From: Tetrahymena thermophila SB210
Taxonomy: Eukaryota > Ciliophora > Oligohymenophorea > Hymenostomatida > Tetrahymenidae
DNA: 64,000 bases
Assembly: GCF_000189635.1 (NCBI RefSeq)
Contig: NW_002476484.1
Location: 496,001-560,000 of the forward strand
Direction: 5' to 3'
In this document: positions 35,948-46,635 of the stretch, piece after piece
Position numbering within the stretch: the first letter of the stretch is position 1
Layout: the number at the start of each line of letters is the position of its first letter
Notes under the pieces: model-generated
Databases searched by the model: none
Told to the model about the DNA's origin: nothing
What the model saw: the letters and a program-made list of their open reading frames with translations, nothing else
Translations under genes and position numbers: made by a program

Positions 35948-37754
35948 ATGTCAGCATCAGCAGTTTTAAAAGCAAATGATTTTATGATTCCTTATGAGAC
36001 CATAAGATCGAAATATGAAAATTAAGGAGTTTTAGGTGTTGGTTTTGATTGGGTACTCGAATTAACTTCAACAAATTATGTTTTAGTTGAACCAAAATCC
36101 TCTTATAAGATAATCATGCAACATTATTAGTCATTAGCCCCAGAAGTTTACAAGGTAAAATGGCAACAAATTTAAAGTTTAAACATCATTCAATACTATT
36201 ATATCTTACAATATTTTGATTAAATCGATAATCTAAAAAGTAGGATTTTTTACGAATTTTATTTTAAAAAAATCAAAATAGCTTAAAATTGAAAGAATAA
36301 CTGAAGCAGCAGCTTCCAGTTACAATTCTCACCTGTAGAAGATTATTGGCTTTTCAATGCAAGAGAGAAAAGGAGGAGAGAAGGATTTATATGTTTTGTA
36401 TGATTATAATGAAGTTGCTAGTAATTTTGAAAGCTACATCTAAGAATAGAGATCTGGAGATGGTATTTAAGAAGAAGAAGTTTATGAATTGATATATACA
36501 TGTCTTGATAGCTTTTATCTCTCTTGTCTTAATCATATGGAATATCTCACACTAAATCCCTACAATATCTTTGTATCACGCTCTCAATATCAGAAATTTA
36601 TAATAGGTAAATTAATTAATCATTTTATCCAAAATTATTTATTTAAAATTTTAAAAAATCATCAAAAAAATCTTTAATTTAATACTTTAATTCAATTTGT
36701 TTGTAATAATAATGTTATAAAAGGTAATTGCAGCTTAACGATTGCAGGCAAAGAAAAAGCTTTAGATTTTAGTCTTCCAACAGATAATTTTCATAGCATA
36801 AAGCCTTTAAGCAGAGATGCAAACTGCACAGAAAGAGCTCTTTTGTTTAAAGTGGGCATGCTCGTATTGTATATGATTGGAACATAAGATTTAGTCACAT
36901 TCCATAACGAATTCAAAAGCAAAATCTCTACTTAATCAATATAATTTTATCTCTAACACGCAGGTTAGGTATACTCAGCTCAATTGATTTCTCTTTTAAA
37001 TGACATGCTTTTCTTAAATGAAGCTATTCGCCCTACCCTCAAATCTATTATTGAAATGAAAAGCGACAAGTACTTCCCTCGTCCTCTTAAATACTATTAA
37101 GGAACAATTATGAATAATGCATTTGAATTCAAAGGCTGGGTTGAGTGGTATAATGATCCAACTTCAGGGGAGCTAAAAAAGCATATGACTGGTTTAGGTT
37201 AAGTTGTAGGAGTCTTTAACGGTCATTTTGTCTAAACAAGAAAGTATGGATATGGCCTAAGTATGCAACCAAACGGTATCCATACATGGGGAAATTGGGA
37301 AAATGATGCTATTTCTCACGGTATTCTTTACAATACAGTTTAAAGGTAAATATTACTTACTTTAATTTATATAATATAAAATTAATCAATATTTAGATAT
37401 ATTTTCATTGGAGAGTTCAAAGATGAATAATTATCTAATGCCTCTGGTTCTCTTATTTACTTGAGAGACAGCACTAATCAAGGAGGAGTTTTAGCCTATG
37501 AAGGAGAATTTATAGATGGAAAAATTGTAAGTGGAGAGTGCTGGACACTAGAAGGTAAATACTAAGGTAACTTTTAGGATGGGCTATTTGAGGGTGATGG
37601 TGTATTTATATTTAGATATCCTAAATCTGGTTACAGAATTTGGGAAGGACCTTTCCACTAAGGAAAGTTTAATGGTCAAGGTGTTCTTAAAAAGACAGAT
37701 GGATAAGAAATATAAGCTAGATTTAACATGGGATAGAGAGTTGATAGTTAATGA
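35948..37754 (+). CDS. Pseudokinase-like and MORN-repeat protein
   Basis: Four exons (35948-36154, 36282-36606, 36748-37345, 37397-37754) joined by GT-AG introns give 495 residues ending at TGA 37752-37754. Splice phases are consistent, and each intron contains stops or unlike sequence. The N-terminal about 290 residues look like a protein-kinase fold: LGVGFDWVLEL as a glycine-loop-like strand, HMEYLTLNPYNIFV at the catalytic loop (HRDLKPxN with the Asp lost), and ALDFSLPT at the DFG position (DFS). The C-terminal half has MORN-type repeats (YEGEFIDG, YQGNFQDGLFEGDG, WEGPFHQGKFNGQG). MORN proteins commonly scaffold membranes and cilia or basal bodies. Kinase-to-MORN fusions are typical of ciliates. 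Loss of catalytic residues suggests a pseudokinase. Confidence 0.82.
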
Positions 37755-39045
37755 AAATAATTTTTACTATTTATAGAAAGTAATGCAATCTGGTGAAATT
37801 AAATTAATTTTTTACGTTTATAAATTAATAAATGGAATACAGATAGATAAACAAGTAAATAAGTATTATTATAAATTTATTAAATCTCTATATAAATATA
37901 TGTATATAGTTAATCGGTAGCTTTAAATATTCTTTATGCTCATCATTATTGTTGCTTCATTGGTTTTTTTCTTAATTATATCTTTACTTTAACTCCTATT
38001 TTATAAATTAATCTTATTAAAATATGAATAATTCATAGAAATTTACATATATTTTCTTTTTAAGTCTATCTACGTCTTTGTTAGCTTCATAATAAATTGG
38101 ATAGCACTTGAAACACTTTTTTCACCAAAAATTAATTTATTTAAGCTTAATACTAAATTATTTATTTACCCACTAAAAATATATTAAAAAAAGATGGTTT
38201 TTATTTAAATATTTTACTGTCTTTGACTGTATGATTTTGTATAAAAACAATTAAATTAATCTTCAACAAATAATTCAAAGCTTACGTCCTAGTTTATTTA
38301 TAAACAAAATTTATAATTTGAAATAAAAAAATAAATGCTATTTAATTACTGGCTATTTATTAACATTTTTATAGAATAAGTTAATATTAAAATTTTGAAC
38401 ATTTCAATTTAGAATATTTACATGAGTCTTTATTATCAAAATAATAAAATAAATATTTTTTTTGGAGATTAAAATATAATTTACTGCCTAGAAAAATATT
38501 GATTTATTTAATATTTGATAAATATCTTCAATATGCTTAAACTTACATGTTTCTATTTATTTAATAAGTTTTTTAATTTATATTTTTACAAAGAGAAACA
38601 ATTTTACTCCCTATTTTAAAAACCAAAATCAGATTATTTGAAACCTCCAAAAATCTAATAAAATTACGTCAAGTCCCTATTGTTTTAATGAAAATAAATT
38701 ATTATCTATGCATTTGAAAGAAAAAAAAGCTCTTACCCACTTTTTTATTTTTATTAGAAATAAAAATATAAATATCTAATCTATCTAATATGCTTAATTT
38801 TACTGTTTGATGGTTGTTGGTCGACAACTAGATTTATATATAATAGTAAGTTAATTAATTTTTTAATTAAAACAATTTATTTACTTCTTCCCATGAATTC
38901 CACTTAAATAAGCAGACAGCAAAAATAAGTATTTATTATATGAATTTAGAAAAAATAAAAGCTTACATACTAATTATTTTTAAAAGTTTATTAATATTAA
39001 TCTTGCAATTAAATATTCTATTTATTACTTTCTGTTTGTTTATTG
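37755..39045. other. AT-rich region between convergent genes
   Basis: Contains the 3' ends of the MORN gene and of the minus-strand B-box gene. A GTCGAC-centred short palindrome lies near 38815-38835. No gene was seen. Confidence 0.55.
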
Positions 39046-40595
39046 TCAAGTGAGTAAATGATGTAAATTCGGAGTAAATAAAAGTAGTATGTTTTAAATA
39101 TTAAAAATTACTTAGCTTGCCTAATTATTATTTTGTTGTTGTTTTAAATAAAAAATTGAATTTTATTTTTAAATTAAGAGTTACATGTCCTGATTATTAG
39201 TTAGCCTAATCTACTGCTATTTGTCTTACATTCTATAAAATTATAAATAAAAATAGAATACCTTTCAATTGAATTAATGCATTTTATTACTTCTATCTCC
39301 TTTTATATAGATCTAACTTCTTCTTTAATTGTCATTGCATTCTTTTATAATTGAGTAAGTTTATTTTTAATTCATTTATCTCTTGAGAAAAGTAAATATA
39401 CCATAGTGGCATTTAAAGCTTTTTCCTGTTCAGCTGTCTTAGCAGCTTACTTAATTCTCTGATCTAAAATAGCTTCATGATCGCCTTTTAAATTATGTAT
39501 TTAGAATAATTTTTATCTTAAATTAATTTCATACGAGGAGATTCAGCAGTTGATTTAAAGTACTTTGAAATTGCAGGATCAACTATTTATTTTTATTAAT
39601 TAAATTTATGTTAATTGTTCATTCATTTTTTTATTTGTTTTTTTTCTGTTAAAAAAAAGCTTGTTTTCATTTAAGTTATGTTATTAATTCATATGCTTTT
39701 TATTAATTTATTGAGCTTACTTGGGGTTTCTCTTAGTTTAGAAGGACTAGCTGAACTAGGGTCTTTCAATGGGGAATTTTTAATTAACTAGATTTCATCA
39801 AAATCAGTTCTAATGCCTCTTACAAATAGGTCAAACCTAATTTATCCAAGCTATTCCAAACCTTGCTCTATCATTTTAATATATGTTTTAGCATTTTTTT
39901 CAATCTAGTCTTTAAAAACTGTTTAATTAGAGGGATTTAGAATTAATTATTCGTTTTAGACTTCACCATATCTTAATAGTTTTTTTAAATTTCTTCTAAG
40001 TGTTCCTTCATCCCCTTTTTCTAATATTTCTGCTATAATTTTTTATACAGATGGCTTTTCAGGACATTTAATAATCTTAGACAATCTATACTTTTCAATT
40101 GTTCTGAAGAGAGTTTCAGCAACTTTGAAACATTCCTATCCGAATATCTAATTGATAAAGCATAAAATTTTATAACAAAAAACATTTTATGAGTTTTTAA
40201 TTAATTTAAAATGCATTTTTGACGATTCTACTAAAATGTATTGGCTTTGCTTTGAAAAATATTACCTAAAACTCTTTTCCTAACTATTACAAAATAACCT
40301 CAAACTCTGTTTATGGCATGTTAACATATGAGCTGTCTGCTTCTGTAATGACTTAAACTTCTTAAGTCTAATCTAAAACATCTTTTAAGATATTCTTTAA
40401 GTTATGCTATACGTGATATGCTTTTCTATGATTATTTCTATCAGTGCAAATAGAACAAAATGGATCAAGAATACAGTCTTCATCACATCTTTTGTCCATG
40501 CATATCATATTTAAATAATCTTTTTCAACATGACGCGAGCACGAAGGATACTTGTACTATTAAAGTTATCTCTATAAATCTAAAATTGTCTGCAT
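39046..40595 (-). CDS. B-box-like zinc-finger and coiled-coil protein, six exons
   Basis: ATG at 40595. Exons: 40595-40266, 40147-39721, 39582-39535, 39484-39402, 39341-39291, and tentatively 39216-39046. Introns are GT-AG of 50-138 bp and phases agree, giving about 369 residues. The N-terminus (C19, H22, C32, C37, C41, C47, C50, H56, H61) follows MC-x-D-x-R-C ... C-x2-C-x5-HRK-x-Y-H and closely matches the gene at 46636, so the two are paralogs. The rest is helical and charged (LEKGDEGTLRRNLKKLL, AEQEKALNATM), probably coiled coil. The last exon is uncertain: three splice choices after 39291 are possible, and I chose the one that ends at the first reachable TGA. Function unknown. Confidence 0.72.
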
Positions 40596-42283
40596 TTATT
40601 TTGAGCTCATCTAATCTTAATTTCAGTTCCTAATAAATATTAAATATTTTTACAAATATTGTTTTCTATTAATATTTTTTATATCTTTTAAAAACTAAAA
40701 ATTTTAACAATCTTGATTAGTAAAAAGGAAAAATTTATCAATCATTCAATATTCATAATAGTTTATAACTTATCGTTAAACAATTTACCATTAAAATTAA
40801 ATAATTATTAAATTATTTGATACTTATCAACTAATTTTACCATAAATAGTCGTGTTAAAACCACACCAAACTCAATTTTTACAAACCAAAAAAATATTAA
40901 TTTATATTTCTAAATTCCTTTAAAATAAATAGTTTTTCAGTTTAAATGGATATTAGCATTCAAAAATAAAATAAAAATCAATATAATTTTGATGGTCATC
41001 CTTAAATAGAAAAGCACTTACTTTTATTAATAAAATATTAATTAATAATATCTATAAAATAAAAACAATTTAAAAAATTTAGCACTAAATTTAATATTTA
41101 ATTCAAATATCATTTTAGTAAAAAAGAAGATTAATTAAATTTTGAAAAATCTGATAAATATTTATTTAATAATTTAAACTTTAGTTTTTGTATAATTAAA
41201 AATTTGTTTTAATTATAAAATCATGTTTGGTTGGATTGATTATAAAAAAATATAAATTTTATTAGGTTGTTTTTCAATTTTAAATTTAATCTACAAGTTT
41301 TAATTAATAAAAAAAATTTAAATAAATAAAATTATGATTATTTTTTTAAAATGAACTAAATTATTGATAATTTTATATTTTAAAAATAATCATAAATAAC
41401 TAAGTAGTTTATCTAAAAAACGTTTTATCATTCTAAATAAAATCAAAAGCAATAAATTTTTATTATTTAATTAGTATTTGTATTAAAAATACAAAAGTAT
41501 TTTTAAATATTTACCATAAATTTTAATTTTTTAAGCTTTATTTTTTATTTTAATTTTTTATTATTTAATTAATTATGTTTTTTACAAATAGTTTTTTTTA
41601 ATGAGATAAATTGTTGAATAATTAAAAATTGTAATATATAAATTATAAAAAACATATAAAATTGATATTTTTGTATTTAAATTTATTATAATTAAATATT
41701 AATTTATTTTAAATAACGTTTTTTATTTAACATTGAAGAGTTTAAATTATTTTTAAAAGTATTTTTTTTGAAAATGATAATTTTAAATTTTCAAATCCTA
41801 GCCCTATTTTCAAAAATTAATTTACTGCTTATTTGATAATTCTTCATTAAGGCTATACATAAGTATTTATTTTTTATTTATGGCTTGCTTTGATTAAAAA
41901 TGGCTGTTTTAAAATGAATAATTGATTAATTATTAAAAATTAAATAAAATAAATTTATCAATTTGAATAAGGATTTGTTTGAGTGGTAAAAATAAAGTAA
42001 CAGTGGAGTCAATAAATTATGAATGAGAGAAATATAATGATCAAGTTATTATAATTTTTGATCTACTGAATAAAGGATCTAATGGAATTGGATGATATGT
42101 TGTAATACATTTCAGTATGAGACTCATTGATTGATTGATAAATTAATTGATTATTTTAAATTGCTCATATGAAAATAAGAAACAAATTAATAAAAAACAA
42201 CTTATTTTTTGTTAATCAAATAAATTAAATATATTATTACTTAGGCAAGCAAGCATTATTTATTAAGTTTCTAAAACATAAAA
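40596..42283. other. AT-rich region between divergent genes
   Basis: Holds the divergent promoters of the minus-strand B-box gene and CCDC40. The part from 41960 to 42130 is less AT-rich than the rest but has no supported frame. Confidence 0.55.
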
Positions 42284-45200
42284 ATGAGTAATTAATAGGG
42301 ACCAGAAGATAACAATTTAGAAGATGATATGGCATATTTACCTGCAGATCATGTATGAAGAATATTATCCTAATATTCTTTCATTTAAATATTAATATTT
42401 CGATTTATTATGCTTGAAAAACAAACATTCTTAATATTAAATTAATTCTTTAATAATTATGAAAGCCTCTTCTTGCTAAACTTTAAATTGATTTGACGAA
42501 ATAATTGACTGACGAACATGAAAGGGTTGATCAGAAGCTTATTGAAATAGATGCAAATTTGAAAAAACTTGAAAAAACTAAAGAAGATATTGGTGTTCGT
42601 TTATATTCAGTCCAACAACAATTAGCAGAAAATCAAATGAATTTTGAATAAGCTCATGAAAATTATAATTGGGTTTAAAAATTAAGGTATTTAGAGCATT
42701 TAAAATCAACTAAAATTTATTTGTTGATTTCAGTTAAAGATTATTAAGAATTAAAATGGGAATTTAAATATGATCATTAAAGTTGTTGAATTTTAAAATA
42801 TTTAAATTCAAAAAAAATTAATTTTAAATGTTGCAAATTGAGTAATCATAACTTATTTATTAAAAAGAATTGAAGCTGAATAAAAATTAAAAACAGAGAG
42901 CGAAGTGTATGACGCTAAGAAAAAGGAGTTGGAGGAGTTAAGAAAAAAATATTTGAAAGCTTAAGATGAGCTTTCTAAATTAACTAGAACTCTTTATTAA
43001 ATAAATGAATTTAATCAATAAATGAAGGGTTAAATTATAAATACTAAGACTAACACTTATAGAGCTGAAGAAAATGTAGTTAATCTTGAAGCATAAAAAA
43101 AGAAACAAGATTTATTAATTGATACAATGAATGAAGAAATTAAACGTTAGACTGAACAAAAGACTATCTTAACTGCTTAATTAATTTCCTAAAAGGAAGA
43201 AACAGAATAGGCAAAATAAATTCTCAAAGAAGCTCATTTGGAAATGCAAAAAATTATTGCTTCTAAGAAGAATTTATTAGAGAGATGGTAAAAGTCTCTT
43301 ATGACTATGTAAAGAATGGACAACGCCTTGCAAGCCATTAAAGAAGCTCTCAAGTAAAATTCTTTTAAAATCTTGATTAAAAATGTTTAATCAAAAACTA
43401 ATATGAATTTTTTAAGTTTGCTTGATTCAAATGCTATTAATATTTTTCTATTAACAAATAAAGGGGATAACAAGAACTTAACCTTCAAATTGGAACTGAA
43501 TTAAATGGTGTAAATGCAGAAATCAGGAAGGAAACTGAAATTCAAGAAAGTTTAGAAGGTAATTCATTCATTTTTTTTGTTTGTTTGCTTATTTTCAAAT
43601 GAAAATATTCATCAATCAACTCGTGGCAGTTTTAAAAAAATCTTGATAAATTCTTATTTCTATCATTCACTAAAATTTATTTATTTATTTGAATTTAAAT
43701 TTTTATTTTTATATCAATAGGCAAGAATAAGAAATTCGACTATGAAAAGGATTACCTATAGAAGAAATACAATGAATTGCAAGAAGAAAAAAGCAAACTT
43801 GAAGCCTAAATTAACCTGCTTACATAATCTCTACGTTAAACAGAAACTGAAGCAGGAAGAGCTGAGATCGATAAGAGAAATATAGAAGATTAAATGAATT
43901 TAATTGAAACTAATATTATGAAACTTCACACAGAAACTAAAAAGTTATGGGAAGATTTGGTGCATCAAAAGTCTGAACACACAACAATCGAAAAGACTGC
44001 CACCAACTTAAATAAATAAGCCAATCAAATATCAATTGAAATTGAAGATAAATCTGTTGAATTAGAAAACTTGCTTAATGAAATTGCAAGAGTTAAGATC
44101 GATCAACTTAATACTCTTTCTCAAATTGAAGTACTTGAAAATAAAAGAAGAGAAGTAATTAATTTCATTATTATTTTCTATTAATTATCAGATAAATTAT
44201 AATTTATTTGGTTGTTTTTACTATGATAGGTCATCAAAGAAAGAGAAGAAAAAGAAATTACTGTGGCTACTTACGAAGTACAAATTAGACAAGGTCATGA
44301 TTTAAATGAAAAAAAGTAACACGAAGTAGGAAGATTAAATAGAGAACATGATAAGTTAAGCAGCGTCCAAAGTGATATGAGCAGAGGACCTCTTGAAGCT
44401 AAGAGAAATAATTTGATTAGAAAGACATAAGAACTGGGTAAAGAAAATGATTTGATGCAAAGAGAGTGGATAAAGAAGCAAACTTTGCTCGTTACCTAGA
44501 ACAACAGATTAAATAAAATTGAAGAAGATGTTTCTCAACTTAAAACTAAATAAACAATCTTAGAATAGAAGAAATTACGTCTTAACAATAATTATAGAAT
44601 CTATGAAAAAGATATTCGTGAAATTTAAAATGCTCTCAAAAATCTAAGAAATGAAATGAACAAACTCAATGATGCAATTTACAGAAATAAAGAAAAGCAA
44701 CAAAAGTTAGATAACGAAAATTTCAACATTAAATCTGAGTTTGTTGAAAAGCTAAAAGAATTAGAAAAAGAATCTGTTAAATTAGAAGTAGAAATAGATC
44801 GTTTAAAAGAAGAAAAGGTAATTTCATAACAATTTATGATTCAAGATAGATAAATATTTTTTTGTTTTTTTATTAAGGCTGACTTACTTGCTGAAATTGT
44901 TGAATCAGAAAGACAAATTTTACTTTGGGAGAGAAAAATTTAATTAGAAAAAGAAATGCAAGATGCTTTAGATCCCACAGTAGGTTAGACTGAAATTCAA
45001 GAACTTAAAAGAGAAATCCATCGTATGGAACTCAGATTGGATGATTTAAGAAAGAAATAAGAAGCAATCATTGCAGAAATGGAGAGAGCTGTTTATAAGA
45101 GAGAAACTATTTAATTAAAATACATGAATAAAGATAAGACCTTTAGCAATTCCAACTCTATGAGTTAAAAATCTTCTTCAATCAGTGCAGCCTCTGATAA

Positions 45201-45838
45201 CTCTGCTTAAATTACTAAAAAGATTGCCCAACTAAAAACTACACTCAATCAAACTACCAGAAATGCTGAACAAATGGAAAAAGCTATTAAGAATAAAAAA
45301 ATCGAATTAGACGATGTAATTTTTACTAACTATTTTTGCTAATTTGTGTCTGAATGCTTATAAAATTATATAATTAGAACAAATTATTTATTGTTTTTTT
45401 TCTAAATATATTATTTAAAACTAATTAAAAGCTCAACGCATAAATTGAAGGAAACAATGATAATTTACAGAAATTAGAGTCTGATTGCTATAATAAAAAT
45501 ATTGAACTCACAAAACACAAGCTCGAGAGAAGCACAAATATATTAAGTATTAGCTGTATGCAAAATAAAGCTAAAAAATTAGAAGATTTAGTTGCTGGTA
45601 AGGCAAGACTTTCTGTCCCTGAAGCTACATTGATGACGTAATTCATTTATAGAGAATAAATAACCATTTTATTAATTCAATTATTATTTATAGTAAATAT
45701 GAAGAATTACGTGATAAAAACCAAGAAATAAAAGAAGCTCTTTAAAAATTATGTGATGATGCCCCTCAATATGTGGAGGTCTTGAATTACCTAATAGATT
45801 TAAATGTTGGTGATGATGATGAAGACTAGGAATAATGA
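42284..45838 (+). CDS. CCDC40: Coiled-coil domain-containing protein 40 (axonemal 96-nm ruler)
   Basis: Nine exons: 42284-42352, 42466-42686, 42868-43353, 43464-43558, 43721-44154, 44230-44817, 44878-45315, 45432-45637, 45694-45838. All introns are GT-AG with consistent phases, giving 893 residues. CCDC40 (FAP172) pairs with CCDC39 (FAP59) to form the filament that sets the 96-nm repeat on axonemal doublets and docks dynein regulators. Family signatures are near-perfect: an acidic N-terminus followed by LPADHPLLAKL (res. 19-29), IGVRLYSVQQQLA, QILLWERKIQLEKEM and GQTEIQELKREIHRMELRLD (about 667-686), then AEMERAVYKRETI. Length is comparable to animal CCDC40 without its extra N-terminus. The protein is coiled coil throughout. 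A Ser-rich insert (SNSNSMSQKSSSIS) follows near residue 713. Confidence 0.96.
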
Positions 45839-46635
45839 AAACTTAAAATTAAATAAAATAAATTAAAAAATGAAATCAAACTATTTTATTTATAAATGTT
45901 TGTCTTTAAAACGATTTAAAGTTTTTTCTTCAATCTAAAAATTTAGCTTAAAATTTTAATTTTGGAATATTTTTTTAATTCTAAAAATAATTGCATTTAT
46001 TTTATTTTTTATCAAGAATAATTAATTGTGTTCTTCAATCAAAATATTTAGCTTAAAATTTTAATTTTGGAATATTATTTTAATTCTAAAAATAATTGCA
46101 TTTATTTTATTCAATTTTTTAACTATATTTTTTATCAAGAATAATTAATTGTGTTCTTCGATCAAAATATTTAGCTTAAACTTTAATTTTAATATTATTT
46201 TAATTCTAAAAATAATTGGATTTATTTTATTAAATTTTTAACTATATCTTTAGACATTTATTAATATTATTTTAAAGCTAAGAATAATTAATTAATTAAT
46301 TGCGTTTTTCAATCAAAAATTTTGCTTAAAATTTTAATTTGATAATATTATTTTAATTCTAAAAATAATTGGATTTCTTTTATTAAATTTAATAACTATA
46401 ATTTGTTAATATTATTTTAAAGCTAAGAAATTATCTGTGTTTATTTTATAAAAAGATTTAATTGATGGTGAGGATTAATTTCAAATTTTGAATAAGTTAA
46501 TTTTTAATAAAGGAAATAATGCCGCAAAAGAAAAAAAGAATAATATTGTTAAATTCAAAAACCATCAGAAAAAGATTTTGATTGGATTAATTAACATAAC
46601 ATTCTTAGAAAGACAAAATTTATTAAAATCAAAAT
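45839..46635. other. Intergenic region with tandem repeats
   Basis: Separates CCDC40 from the micro-exon gene. The right part (46500-46635) is the probable 5' leader and contains a short upstream ATG frame beginning MPQKKKRI. Confidence 0.6.
45920..46430. repeat. Four tandem diverged repeats of about 115-150 bp
   Basis: Each copy starts near TTCTTC(A/G)ATC, followed by TTTAGCTTAAAATTTTAAT, TTTTAATTCTAAAAATAATT and, in the first two or three copies, ATCAAGAATAATTAATTGTG. Starts are near 45926, 46032, 46153 and 46300. Non-coding. Confidence 0.85.

Noticed and set aside
38815..38835. GTCGAC-centred palindrome, with a similar GTCGAC near 62562
   Set aside because: Similarity beyond the hexamer is weak and positions are unrelated. 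It is probably chance.
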